Below, piece after piece: positions 20,221 to 30,123 of a stretch of 64,000 nucleotides of DNA. How positions within the stretch are numbered: the first letter of the stretch is position 1; every line of letters starts with the position of its first letter. This DNA comes from Pycnococcus provasolii (Eukaryota; Chlorophyta; Pseudoscourfieldiophyceae; Pseudoscourfieldiales). The stretch lies in NCBI GenBank assembly GCA_049487715.1, contig CP150548.1, positions 868,001 through 932,000 of the forward strand, in the 5' to 3' direction. The notes beneath the pieces were generated by a model that was not told the DNA's origin, made no database searches, and saw only the letters and a program-made list of their open reading frames with translations. The position numbers and the translations under genes are program-made.

Positions 20221-21578
20221 GACGAAAGATGATGGACCGGGGGGGAATGATTCGAGGGAAGGGGGGGGATGACGCGGATGGAGTCCCGGGAGAAATCTAG
20301 CTCGCTCGAGGCTCGAGGCTCGAATGTGCACCACGAAAAGAATACCCACCTGGCCCCCCCTTCCTCGGGCTTTGAGATTCCCTCGGACGACATGGAGTTT
20401 GGGTTGGGGTGGGTTTGGGGATCCCTCTGTGGTCGTAACCAGTTCTTCTCGGTGTCTTTTCCCGTGGTTTTTTTTTGGGAAAAAGCGGGATCCCGCTCGC
20501 GCTCGTTCTATGCCGAATACAGTCGTAAAGAAACAACAGCAAGAAGAAGAAGGCGCTGCCGCGCCCCGCGGTGCACGGACGCGCACGTGAGCGCAGAGCG
20601 CTCATGCTCGCGCCTCCGGACGCTTACGCCGTGGTCGGCGTGCGCTGCGGCTCAACCTCCTCCTCCTCGGGGTAGTCCTCCGTGTGACGCTAATGCGTGA
20701 CAAGACAACTATCGAGGACATGATGTTTCGAGTTCTTGATCCTTTTAAAGCACTTGGTTACAATGTACAGCAGCGGCGCGAGGCACACGCGCGAAAGATC
20801 AAGGGCATGGTTGGAACAACTGTCGTCGCCAACGACGTAACATGGTGCGTCGTCGACGCCGATTTTCCCGCCAGCCTTACACAAACCACGACCGCAACAA
20901 CTTCCGACATGCATAACCGATCGAGAATAACAACATCTCGATGTTAAAGCCGTTGCAAATAGGATACGCCTTGAATTATTCGGCAGCACATCAGGCAAGT
21001 AGCACGCAACTTCAGCACCAAGCTCGCGTGCAGCCACACCGCCAGGCTCGCGTAGCATGTCCGGTAGGTCGATGGTGAACAGCTGCGGCTTCCGCGGTTA
21101 ACGTGCAGAAGTAAGTTTTGACCAGACCTTTACCAGAATGAATCGAGGTTTACTGAATGAATGGCACGCTGCATTCGAGCACCTCGTCAACCGCTTCAAA
21201 GGTGTTGGCGGAACATTCTCTGACGAGATGTACCTCCTGGACACCATGGAGCGCCTCGCCAGCTCAAGGAATGACCAAGCATCCTTTTTGTTTTTTGCTG
21301 AGTTCCTCGACGTGCTTCAGTGCCACCGCAGGTGTCATGACGGATGGCGCGCCGCTCCCTGGCTTGCGTTCATGGTACGCGGCATCTATCCCGTACTTGT
21401 TCGCCGCCGCCACGAGGCTCTTCACGTATCTTGGCTTGTAGCCGCACTCCTCGGCAGCTTCCTTGCGCGCCACCTACGCAAGCTTACCCTCCGTTTTTTT
21501 TTGGTGGTAGAGGGGGGGGGGGGGGGGGGGGCAAAAATTGTTTTTCAAAAACAAAAAACAAAGGAGGGGTAATATTTT
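20221..21578. other. Decayed or noncoding region between FLVB and the b5-dehydrogenase gene
   Basis: The FLVB 5' region is followed by about 900 bases with only short, broken reading frames on both strands. Frame-hopping peptides on the minus strand (20690-21470) hint at an old, degraded gene. A run of G at 21512-21531 sits 48 bp past the next gene's stop codon. I see no intact gene. Confidence 0.5.
21264..21473 (-). pseudogene. Possible transposase helix-turn-helix remnant
   Basis: A 69-residue frame contains RKEAAEECGYKPRYVKSLV, then a GIDAAYHERKPGSGAP linker and another helix. This resembles the helix-turn-helix plus GRPR-like linker of Tc1/mariner or IS630 transposases. The frame then stops, and related-looking helices continue in another minus-strand frame. 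No DDE domain was found. The call is tentative; it could also be chance coding. Confidence 0.25.
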
Positions 21579-23162
21579 TCACATGCGCGCCAACACTCGG
21601 TTGTTCGCATTCACCGCGCTTGTCTCCTTCGCCATCTCACGAACGCCGAGGTCTCTCAGAATCTCCTCCGAACCACCCAAAATAGCACCGAGCTTCGCGT
21701 AAGCGGCGATGCGCTCAACCTTCGCGCCCATGCCGCTCTGCGTGATGCCTCGACCTCCGAGAACCTGCTGAGCGTCGTCGACGCACTTCCACATCACCTC
21801 CGAGCAGTGAGCCTTCAGCAGTGCAATCTGCCCCGCAAGGTGCTTCGCCTTGCTGTCCTGACACATCTGGAACGTGACGCTCTCCACCCAAGCATGAGCA
21901 GCCTCAATGCGACTCGTCATGTTCGCCAGCTTCTCCCGAATCACAGGCTGTTCGATCAGCGCCTTTCCAAACACCTTGCGAACGAACGCCCAACGCATCG
22001 CCTCGTCGAGCAGAACGCGGCTGTACGCAACGATCGTTGCGCACATCACCCATCGCTCGTGGTTGAAGTTGAACATGATGCACTTGAATCCTTGCCCCAC
22101 TTTGCCGAGGACGTTCTCCACGGGAACACGCACGTGGTCGAAGAGAACGTACGCAGTCCCAGCGGATGAGCTGTACATGCTCTTAATCAGGCGCGTGCTA
22201 ACACCCTCGCTGCGCTCAATCAGCAGAAGCGTGATGCCGCCCATGCCAGGACCGCTCGTGCGTACCGCCGTGGTGAAGTAGTCGGCAAACATGCCGTTGG
22301 TGATCCACTTCTTCGCACCCGTCACGACGAAGTGACGACCATCTTCGCTCAGCTCCGCCTTGCACCCGATGTTGGCGACGTCGCTTCCCGCGCCAGCCTC
22401 TGAGATGGCGAGGCAGATCTTCTTCTTTCCCGAAAGTACCTCGGGCAACACCTTGCGACGCAGTGCGTCCGTGCCGAACATCGCAACTGGCGGTAAACCA
22501 ATAGACAGTCCTCCACCGATGCCGTCGGCATATCCTGGCGTGCCGAGCGTAGCGAGCTCTTCTGCAACAATCAGCTCGTGGAAGTAGTCGTATTCGCTAG
22601 CCTTGATACCGCCAGGAAGAGGTCCAGGATACACGGCGGCGAGCACGGGGCTCGGGCCAAGTCTCAGAGCTAGATAACCATGTGCACCGAGCTTTTCGAA
22701 CATTTCTGATGACGGCGCCTTTCCGGTGACGTCGTTCGCCAACGCCTCGTCGCGTATTTCTGTCTGGGTGAACTTGCGAACCACCTTTCGAAATGCGGCG
22801 TGTGACGCGTTGTAGTACGGGCTTGTCGCGTATCCCGGTCGTTCGGACGGCGCCAGTCCGACGGGGTTGACAAAGTCCCGCGATGATGGCGCGTCATTGG
22901 CCTGTGCGCCCTCAAGTACGCCAACGCGCAGTCGCGGGATATACTTCCTCAGGACGTCGGTGGTGTGCAGCGCGAAAAACGCCGCCGTGGCATCGTTGGC
23001 CCCCGCTCGGAAATTCGCGAAGACGTGCGCACCCCCGGGGTGGATGGACGCAAACTTCGCGATGTCGAGCACATGGTTGTCGACGACGATCCAGTTGGGT
23101 TGCTGTGCGAGCTGCGCCGCGGTGATCGAGACATTCGAAGCACCTATTGCAGACGACGCCAT
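21579..23162 (-). CDS. Cytochrome b5-acyl-CoA dehydrogenase fusion
   Basis: ORF of 527 residues from an ATG. An N-terminal cytochrome b5 domain (about 9-85) has the HPGG heme site (H41) and a second axial His (H66). An acyl-CoA dehydrogenase follows (about 120-520), with the FAD/substrate signature AISEAGAGSDVANI, a TGAKKWITNG strand, a hydrophobic four-helix bundle and a GGSEEILRD segment near the C-terminus. The protein ends in ARM, a PTS1-type peroxisomal tail. The b5 domain could accept or pass electrons in place of ETF, so a peroxisomal or ER-linked dehydrogenase is plausible. That is inference. The gene shares a divergent promoter with the sialyltransferase-like gene. Confidence 0.88.
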   Translation of the reverse strand: MASSAIGASNVSITAAQLAQQPNWIVVDNHVLDIAKFASIHPGGAHVFANFRAGANDATAAFFALHTTDVLRKYIPRLRVGVLEGAQANDAPSSRDFVNPVGLAPSERPGYATSPYYNASHAAFRKVVRKFTQTEIRDEALANDVTGKAPSSEMFEKLGAHGYLALRLGPSPVLAAVYPGPLPGGIKASEYDYFHELIVAEELATLGTPGYADGIGGGLSIGLPPVAMFGTDALRRKVLPEVLSGKKKICLAISEAGAGSDVANIGCKAELSEDGRHFVVTGAKKWITNGMFADYFTTAVRTSGPGMGGITLLLIERSEGVSTRLIKSMYSSSAGTAYVLFDHVRVPVENVLGKVGQGFKCIMFNFNHERWVMCATIVAYSRVLLDEAMRWAFVRKVFGKALIEQPVIREKLANMTSRIEAAHAWVESVTFQMCQDSKAKHLAGQIALLKAHCSEVMWKCVDDAQQVLGGRGITQSGMGAKVERIAAYAKLGAILGGSEEILRDLGVREMAKETSAVNANNRVLARM

Positions 23163-23233
23163 GATTCGAGGATGAGGATGAGGATGAGGATGGGCGGCGC
23201 GTGATCCCAGAAACTTACGATACCTGGTTACGA

Positions 23234-23270
23234 TTAGGGTGTAGGGTTAGACGATTCGGTTAGGGGTTAC
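23234..23270 (+). promoter_or_regulatory. Degenerate TTAGGG tract in divergent promoter
   Basis: TTAGGG, TAGGGTTAG and TTAGGGG units lie between the b5-dehydrogenase start (23162, minus) and the GT29 start (23362, plus). Confidence 0.4.
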
Positions 23271-23361
23271 GCGGAGTGGAGTTGAGGTTTGGGAAGTGGG
23301 GGTTCGAGTTCTGCTGATTCGAAGCGTCGCATCCGTATCGATCTAAGCCAAGGAAGAAGTT

Positions 23362-25173
23362 ATGGCAGCCATGCCTCCTCCGGGCCATGGCCATGTTCGT
23401 CGCCATGTTCGCCTTACCCGAACGATCTTGCTATGGCTCATACTGCTTGTGGTGTCATTCGTGTATTACCGTATGCTCTCACGTGTGCGTTCATCCCTAC
23501 CGCTCGTCTCCGCCCCTGGGATTGCAGCAGTAGCTGGTGGTGGAAACGGAGGCGACTCGGAATCGAAAGAAAGAGGTCAGGTTCGGAAGCGGGTGCCTGA
23601 GAAAGATGATTTCGCACCTGGAAGGCCGAGGCCTGGGAGAGCTGTGCCGTCTAAGCGTGCTCCCTTGCCTGCGAAGCCTCTGCACGACTCAGAGAAGCTC
23701 AGAACAAGAGTGCAAGAGATTCTAAGAGACTCGGGCGAACTCGTCGCGTCGGAAGACGACGCGCAGCACGACGAGAACGAAGACGAGGACGTGCTCAACT
23801 TGGACGTAGCTTCCGTGGATGTCGATGAGGACACTGCAAGAGGGCGACGCCACGACGACGACGTGGAAAACGAAGAAGAGCAAGAGGAGCAGGAGCTCGA
23901 GCAGGACGACGCTGACGCACAAGAAAATGACGATGTCGTCGACTTGACGCCGCGCTTCAATTCACCGCCAAAGCGCGAGTCTTCGTGGGGCCCTCCTGCT
24001 AGGAAAAAGAAACGAACGCCGTCGCTAGGAGATTTCTCGTTCGAAGACTCGGCAGATGAAACGCCGACGGTGACACTCCGCTCGACGAATCACGAGTGGC
24101 CGACGCACGCGTGGGGCAAGGGAGGCAAAGGCTCGGATAGCAAGCCTACGCCAAAAAATGTAGACGAGGTTGCCGGACTCGTGCTGTCTGACGAGCTTGC
24201 TTACCCCGGCGTGGACCTTGTCGTCACGAAGCAGAACTTCAAGAAACTCAAGAAGGGAGATCACATCCAGAATATGCGCAACATACCAGAAACGTCGCCG
24301 TACGAGGCGACGCCGGGGGCGTGCGCAAATGGTGCCGAGGACTGCCATCGCCGAGAACGGAGGCGGGAAGTTCGTCCATTCCGCAGCTGCGCGCTCGTTG
24401 GCAATTCCGGTGCCGTGCGAAGCGCGCCGTTCGGCGAATCGATCGACAAGCACGACCTTATTCTGAGGATCAACCAGGCTCCCGTTCCGTCGTACGAGCG
24501 GTACGTCGGATCGCGAACAGACCTGCGCCTATTGAATCGCAAGTGGGTCTCCCTCTTCACATCCGCCGACGACGGGCGCAAGACGCTCTTGCCAAACGAG
24601 CAGGTGAACAGCACGCTGCTCGTGAGCCGCGTGTCTAGTGCGGAATTTGAGCATCTTGCAAGCCTCGTGCGAAAGCAGCGCCCGGACGTGGGCGTGTCGT
24701 ACATGGCGAACGGCGCTGTGACGCGAAGCCGATGGATGCTGAGCGCGTACCGCGAGGCGATGGGTGCACTTGAGAACTCGGCGCAGCGCGTCGTGTACCG
24801 CGGCGGTGATGTTCCAAGCAGCGGCTTCATTGGATTCTACTTCCTAATGCAGGCTTGCGAGCGCATCGCGGTGTACGGCCTATGCGTGGAGCGCGCGTCG
24901 AGCAAGACGTACCGCACCTTCTCGTATCACTACTTCTCCAATTACCTCGACAGCACGCAGCTTCGTGCTCATCCGCACCACTCGTTCCAGGCTGAGGGTG
25001 AGCTCGTGCAGCTTATCCAGAGGGTGGGTCGTCTTGCCAAAGACTTGAGCACGGGTGCCACGGCACTGCGCGCGACGGACGTTCGCCTTTGCATCGGCCC
25101 GGCAAACTTGACGCGCGAAGAGAAGATCGAACTCGCGACGTGCGGCGTGCACGACGATGCCACCACGGCATGA
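23362..25173 (+). CDS. GT29 sialyltransferase-like glycosyltransferase
   Basis: ORF of 603 residues from an ATG. A short cytosolic tail, a signal-anchor helix (about 20-36) and a long acidic stem (about 130-210) form a type II Golgi protein. The catalytic part has sialylmotif L (from C343 in FRSCALVGNSGAV through DKHDLILRINQAPV), a GSRTDLRLLN strand, sialylmotif S (about 481-508, ending in VYGLC) and the VS motif with H540 and E545. These are the conserved signatures of GT29. Plant and algal members transfer CMP-activated acidic sugars such as Kdo, or are uncharacterised; genuine sialic acid use is not shown by sequence. TGTAA signals follow at 25219. Confidence 0.9.
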   Translation: MAAMPPPGHGHVRRHVRLTRTILLWLILLVVSFVYYRMLSRVRSSLPLVSAPGIAAVAGGGNGGDSESKERGQVRKRVPEKDDFAPGRPRPGRAVPSKRAPLPAKPLHDSEKLRTRVQEILRDSGELVASEDDAQHDENEDEDVLNLDVASVDVDEDTARGRRHDDDVENEEEQEEQELEQDDADAQENDDVVDLTPRFNSPPKRESSWGPPARKKKRTPSLGDFSFEDSADETPTVTLRSTNHEWPTHAWGKGGKGSDSKPTPKNVDEVAGLVLSDELAYPGVDLVVTKQNFKKLKKGDHIQNMRNIPETSPYEATPGACANGAEDCHRRERRREVRPFRSCALVGNSGAVRSAPFGESIDKHDLILRINQAPVPSYERYVGSRTDLRLLNRKWVSLFTSADDGRKTLLPNEQVNSTLLVSRVSSAEFEHLASLVRKQRPDVGVSYMANGAVTRSRWMLSAYREAMGALENSAQRVVYRGGDVPSSGFIGFYFLMQACERIAVYGLCVERASSKTYRTFSYHYFSNYLDSTQLRAHPHHSFQAEGELVQLIQRVGRLAKDLSTGATALRATDVRLCIGPANLTREEKIELATCGVHDDATTA

Positions 25174-25218
25174 TTGACCCCGCCATGCAGAATTTTTGTA
25201 TCAACTATTGTTAATTTT

Positions 25219-25223
25219 TGTAA
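25219..25223 (+). promoter_or_regulatory. TGTAA poly(A) signal of the GT29 gene
   Basis: TGTAA 46 bases after the stop at 25173. Confidence 0.45.
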
Positions 25224-25483
25224 CACTATTGAATTACCGCGCCCTTCGTGTCGCCGAGGCCAGGACACGCTTCCCTCGCCATCGCAATCCACGCGGCCGG
25301 ATAGTAGTCTTCAAACACGACGTTACCTTTATTTAACGGATGATCCATGAACTCGGAATCATAATATACACGACATCGCCGCATTTCGCATCAGCACCCA
25401 GGAACGCACCCGACCATGTGAACGTTCCGACTGTCAACGCCATCGCACTTGTAAGTTAGAAAATAAACTGTGAGATGCGTACA

Positions 25484-26571
25484 CTATGGTTTTTGAATCA
25501 TTGTGTCATCGTAGATCTCTCTATAGTTGCTCCTCGTCATTTCCTCCACACATTTCTCATGCGACAATTCGCTGTAAGCGTTGAACACTGAGTCTGCCGA
25601 ACATTTGGAACGGATGTTGTTCTCACTCGTAAACCTGTAGTGATGAATGACAAGAATCGCCCTTTGAAGTTTTGCTTCGCTAAAGCGACGAAACGCATAA
25701 GACCGCGAGGCGCGCGCACCACGGGTGCTTTCCACAATCGGAGGGGTACATGACACGGAATGTATATTGAAATCATAGCACTCGCTCGGCTTGAACAAGT
25801 ATTTGTGCTCGATAACGTCGTAGCGATCGCGTGTTTTATGAACAGAAGAGTAATGATGCTTGGAGTGGTTCCAGCGCCAAAGAATGTCGTGAGGAATGTA
25901 CTTGACCTGCTTATTCGACGAGTAGGAGAAAAATATCCAAGGGATGAGAATTGCATTTGCACCTGTTCGCGCTTCTAAGAGCGCAACCTCTTGTGCAACC
26001 GTGCGCCGGGGGTGGCGTCGCGTTGCAACGAACTCGTCAACATCAACCTGTGCGATCCACGCGCAGTCATGTAATAAGGGACTGTTCAAGTACTCTCTAA
26101 TGAATAAGTGCTGTTGTGCATACAACGTCAGGTCCGTGCGAATAATAAACACGCTAGAAGAATTTGCGAATTGATACGAGAGTGGATGTACTTGAGCATG
26201 GACTTGCTATGAGCGGTGGTGAGCAGCGTGGCGTAGGCCCGGCTGTGGAACGACTGTGAATTGTTTTCGCCGTGTATGTGATGAGGCAGCCGCTCCACTG
26301 ATGTTGGCATAGCATTCTGGTTTGTTCGAGCATGAAGATTCGTTCTCCTCGCCATCATTCGACGATGTTCAGCAGAGGAGGAGGATAGCGCCAATAAATC
26401 GCGTCGGGTCGTAGTACTCATCATCAGGGAGGTTGTGAATCTGATGTTGATGAGCACGCTTACGAGCAGGAGGACAGCGGCAATCGGAAACGCCTTTCGC
26501 AGCAGCATGCGCGATAAAGAAAAAGAAGAAGCGCGACGTGACGACGGCTGCTGCTGTGTTCTCATCATCAT
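25484..26571 (-). CDS. GT92-like (DUF23) glycosyltransferase with a frame break
   Basis: Two frames are needed. The first starts at ATGs at 26571 and encodes a signal anchor (about 22-45, LLRKAFPIAAVLLLVSVLI) and a stem. The second, open from 26206 to 25484, encodes the catalytic part with the DxD-type site QVDVDEFVATRR, an IPWIFFSYS strand, NIHSVSC and an IHHYRFTSE...K segment typical of GT92/DUF23 enzymes. The frames overlap at 26131-26206, so a single indel or an unseen intron lies there. The usual N-terminal nucleotide-binding strands of the family are not visible in either frame, so part of the gene may be lost or hidden. Predicted Golgi location. Confidence 0.6.
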
Positions 26572-26919
26572 GTCTTTGCTGCTATGACCACCACGAGCAC
26601 GATGTTGTTGAGCGTGGCGGTGTTTTGGCGCGTGAAGAGGCGCAGGAGGAGCGCGTGCACGTCGCTCCACCAGCGGTTGCAACAAGAATGACAGCTGAGG
26701 GCTGGTGGATGAAATAAAGTTGAAAATAACGCACCACCGTGGTCGAGGCGCGGGGCCGGTTTGCAAACGAGGGGAAACTAACCCCGAATCAGACCTGCAC
26801 CTTTCGCCTGCACAAAGCCACAAACCCTCGGAAATACGATGAAAATTTCTACTGATCCATCACCGACACGCCGGTGAGCAGCACCTCTCGTCATCATCAT
26901 TCTCGCTATCATTATCGAA

Positions 26920-28965
26920 ATGGCGTCACGAGGATACGTACAAGATTGGCCGTTATTGACGCCAACCTTGCTCGACCACGCTGCTCGCGTGCACGGCGTT
27001 GGTGCTCGAATTGCGAGCCGCGGAGTGACTCAGCCTCACGTGATTCGGCATTCATCTTATGGGAGTCTTCGTATGCGTGCACTCGCGCTCGCAAAGGCGA
27101 TCTCAATGCGCTTGGGAATCAGCTCAGGCGATAATGTGGCGACAATGGCTTTCAACACCACGCAGCATCTCGAGCTTTGGTACGCCATCATGGGAATCGG
27201 TGCCGTGTGCCACACGTTGAACCCGCGATATTCGCATGAACAATTGATCTACATCATGCAGCACGCTGGCGACGTCGCGCTGTTCTTCGATGGACCGCTT
27301 CTTGTGGACGACGACCCAAATCTACTGCACAACATCATCCCGTCGCTCGTGAGACCGGCTGAAGGAGGATATATGCCAACGCTGAAGCATGTCGTCGCCA
27401 TGGAGGACGCGCAGAATGCAGCGCCGCTACGCACCGCATTCGATGCCGCTTTCGCAAGCAAGGATCACGCACATTTTCACTGCATGGAGGAGCTCGTGGA
27501 GTGGGGACTCGTGGGCGTGCCCTTCTCCTGGTTCCATGGGAAAGACATTCGCACGCTCGACGAGAACATGCCAGCTGGCTTGTGCTACACGTCGGGAACG
27601 ACAGGTCGTCCGAAAGGTGTCATCTATACGCACAGGAGCAATGTGCTGCACGCGCTTGCGTGCTCGTCGGGCAGTTTCTATGGCTGGACGGTGAACGACA
27701 CATGCCTCCCCGTCGTCCCGCTGTTTCATGCGAATGCCTGGGCTTATGCGTTTTGTGCACCTATGGCGGGAGTTAAGCTCGTCTTCCCAGGGCGAAGCCT
27801 CGACGGACGATCTCTTGTGGATCTTCTTGTCGCATACAAGGTGACAGTCACGTCGGGAGTCCCTTCGGTGTGGCACGGCGTCGTGCAATTCCTGCAGCAG
27901 CACACGCACATTTGTCTTCCACACCTTCTTGTCGTTGGAAGTGGTGGGTCAGCATTGCCTCCCGTGCTGCTCCAGTACTTTCGTCTCAATCAACGAATAG
28001 GCGAGGGGAAGTGCGAGGTGTTCCAGGGATGGGGTATGACTGAGCTCTCGCCGATTGGTACCATATCTAGAATTCACGTCCCGCTCGAGCCTTTGCCAAC
28101 GCCACAGATTGCAAGCGCGAGCGTGATCGAAGTCTTCGATGATCACAAATCGTCTACTACTCCACCACGAGATTTGCACAGCTGCGCGAATTGGTCTGAG
28201 AAGCAATCGTCGGCGCGTCTATTGCGTGCTGGCGTGCCAATCTACACGGTTCAGCTCCGCATCGTTGAGCCAGATTCTTCCGACAAAGCACTGCCAAAAG
28301 AACTTCCATGGGATGACGAATCTGTCGGACAGCTTCAAGTGCGCGGAGCGGCAGTCGTCCGCCGGTACTACGGCGGTGTTGTTGCTGATGATGCGCGCGA
28401 CAACGACGACACGAATAACACGACGCATCATGATGACGATCGTCACAACCTCACCGTGGATGGTTGGTTTGACACGGGCGATCTTGCCGCAATCGATGCC
28501 AGTGGATCCATACGAATTCACGACCGCGTGAAGGACTGCATTAAGAGTGGAGGCGAGTGGATTTCCTCCGTCGACTTGGAGGCTGCGGTGTGGGAATCTC
28601 TGAGAGGCGGAATTGAGGTGCAAGGTAGCAGTGGTGCCACGTTCTTGCTACGCGAAGTTTGTGCGATTGGAATTCCGCATCCTAGGTGGGAGGAGCGTCC
28701 TTTGTTGGTGGTGGTTGTGGAGAAGAAGGGCGAGCAGCAGCCGCCATCCTTCGTGGTTCCCGACGACGACGCACGCGCGATTGCCATGAACATCAAGGAG
28801 GCGCTGCTCGCGACGGTTGCTAAGTGGTGGATCCCTGAGCACGTCGTCGTGATGTGCGCACCACTTCCAAAAGGATCGACGGGTAAGGTGGACAAGAAGC
28901 TCATCCGGAGTCAAATGATCAACACGGTGGAGCGTGTTGCTCGTACTACGACGAGCAAACTGTGA
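26920..28965 (+). CDS. Peroxisomal-type fatty acyl-CoA synthetase
   Basis: ORF of 681 residues from an ATG. The AMP-binding P-loop motif is YTSGTTGRPKGV (about 226-237), followed by the GWGMTE motif, and then the FDTGDLAAIDASG and KDCIKSGGEW motifs leading into the C-terminal lid with its PLPKGSTGKVDK lysine region. The sequence pattern around NPRYSHEQLIYIMQHA resembles medium/long-chain AlkK/FadD-like synthetases. An acidic, His/Asp-rich insertion (about 490-505) interrupts the C-terminal part. The protein ends in SKL, the canonical PTS1 peroxisomal signal. It would activate fatty acids with ATP and CoA for beta-oxidation, together with the b5-dehydrogenase 3.8 kb upstream. Confidence 0.92.
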   Translation: MASRGYVQDWPLLTPTLLDHAARVHGVGARIASRGVTQPHVIRHSSYGSLRMRALALAKAISMRLGISSGDNVATMAFNTTQHLELWYAIMGIGAVCHTLNPRYSHEQLIYIMQHAGDVALFFDGPLLVDDDPNLLHNIIPSLVRPAEGGYMPTLKHVVAMEDAQNAAPLRTAFDAAFASKDHAHFHCMEELVEWGLVGVPFSWFHGKDIRTLDENMPAGLCYTSGTTGRPKGVIYTHRSNVLHALACSSGSFYGWTVNDTCLPVVPLFHANAWAYAFCAPMAGVKLVFPGRSLDGRSLVDLLVAYKVTVTSGVPSVWHGVVQFLQQHTHICLPHLLVVGSGGSALPPVLLQYFRLNQRIGEGKCEVFQGWGMTELSPIGTISRIHVPLEPLPTPQIASASVIEVFDDHKSSTTPPRDLHSCANWSEKQSSARLLRAGVPIYTVQLRIVEPDSSDKALPKELPWDDESVGQLQVRGAAVVRRYYGGVVADDARDNDDTNNTTHHDDDRHNLTVDGWFDTGDLAAIDASGSIRIHDRVKDCIKSGGEWISSVDLEAAVWESLRGGIEVQGSSGATFLLREVCAIGIPHPRWEERPLLVVVVEKKGEQQPPSFVVPDDDARAIAMNIKEALLATVAKWWIPEHVVVMCAPLPKGSTGKVDKKLIRSQMINTVERVARTTTSKL

Positions 28966-29265
28966 CATGATGAAATTCGTGTTTTGATGACTCATCATAA
29001 GATGTTCAAAAAAGGTACTTCTCAAGATTCTTCTTGTCAAGAGTAACACCATCATGATCCTCCCTCACAACCTTTCACCCCCTATATCATTTTAAAAAAG
29101 TGCAAGAGCTGCAGTTCCACCGAAAACCCTCTCCTCACACTCAACCACCTTCATGGCTTCATCGACCACCTCAAACCACCTGGAGGTGGACACTGGACAG
29201 GTGGTTGAGTGGTTGAGTACTTGAGTGTGTGTCACAACATGCACTCAAAACATTAATTAGCATTT
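28966..29265. other. Intergenic, no gene seen
   Basis: Between convergent genes. Contains a CCACCTGGAGGTGG palindrome near 29175 and short GGTTGAGT repeats near 29205-29225. Confidence 0.4.
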
Positions 29266-29469
29266 TCAAATGCGGAAATGTTTCTTGATTGGCGCTTCGT
29301 TCAGCTCGAGTGTGCACGCAGTTAATCGGACGAGAACCCCGGTGGAAAAGTCGTCCTTCATGACGCAGCCACCAAACTTGCCAATCCCCTTGATGAGAGG
29401 ATTGACACCTGATTTGGGACTGGCACTGGCGGTGGCGGCTTTCTCCTTCTTCGCGGGTTCAGCCCCCAT
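29266..29469 (-). CDS. Small hypothetical protein
   Basis: A 67-residue ORF from an ATG at 29469: a Lys/Ala-rich start, then GKFGGCVMKDDFSTGVLVRLTAC and an amphipathic end. I do not recognise it. It could be the last exon of a longer gene, because the frame stays open upstream with MIGVASLAARAII. Weak coding evidence. Confidence 0.35.
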   Translation of the reverse strand: MGAEPAKKEKAATASASPKSGVNPLIKGIGKFGGCVMKDDFSTGVLVRLTACTLELNEAPIKKHFRI

Positions 29470-29508
29470 GATGATTGCACGGGCAGCGAGCGAAGCGACG
29501 CCGATCAC

Positions 29509-30123
29509 TGACCACTTGAGCAGTGAGCACGCTATTCACCAGACCGTTATTCTGTGATCTGATATCTTCTTGAGCCCGTACGTACGTCCACGTGGAGCGT
29601 GTTTTGTCGCAAATAAATTGGATCAAGTGTTTGTGTTTGTTTGTGACCTCTATACAACGTACTGTAGGTAGTGGTAGTTCAGTTTTGATATCGCAGTGAA
29701 GAATCACTTCCCCAGCTGGAGCTGCGGTTGCGGTGAGCTTGCTTGCTTGGGTTAGGGTTAGGGTTAGGGTTACGTTCGGGCTGTCGTTGTTTGATTGACG
29801 TGCCTGAAGGGGGAAACCCCGAACGAACTATTCACTCACGGACGGGGTGCGGGGGCAAACAGGGGGCAAAGAGAGAGAAATGCAAAGACCCGACCGTTTG
29901 TTTGCTCTCAGCCCCCCACTTATCCAAATCCCATCCTCATCTTTTAGACTTTTATTCGGTCCCGGCCCCACTCCCTCATGTTCCCCTCAGTCCTCCCCGT
30001 CCCCTTTCCGGGCCCTTTTTTAGTTTATCCTACCCGGTAGTGGTGGTACTTCCGGCCTTTACCGGGTGCCCCGTCGGCGCCGCAGTCAACTTCCGGCCCA
30101 CGTGGACGTGCGAAAGAAAATAA
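29509..30123. other. Upstream region of the phosphate translocator gene
   Basis: No gene seen. Contains four GGGTTA repeats at 29749-29772 and pyrimidine-rich sequence from about 29905 to 30040 before the ATG at 30124. Confidence 0.5.
29749..29772 (+). promoter_or_regulatory. Four-copy GGGTTA telomere-like tract
   Basis: Four perfect GGGTTA hexamers, 350 bp upstream of the phosphate translocator start, in a divergent intergenic region. Confidence 0.5.
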
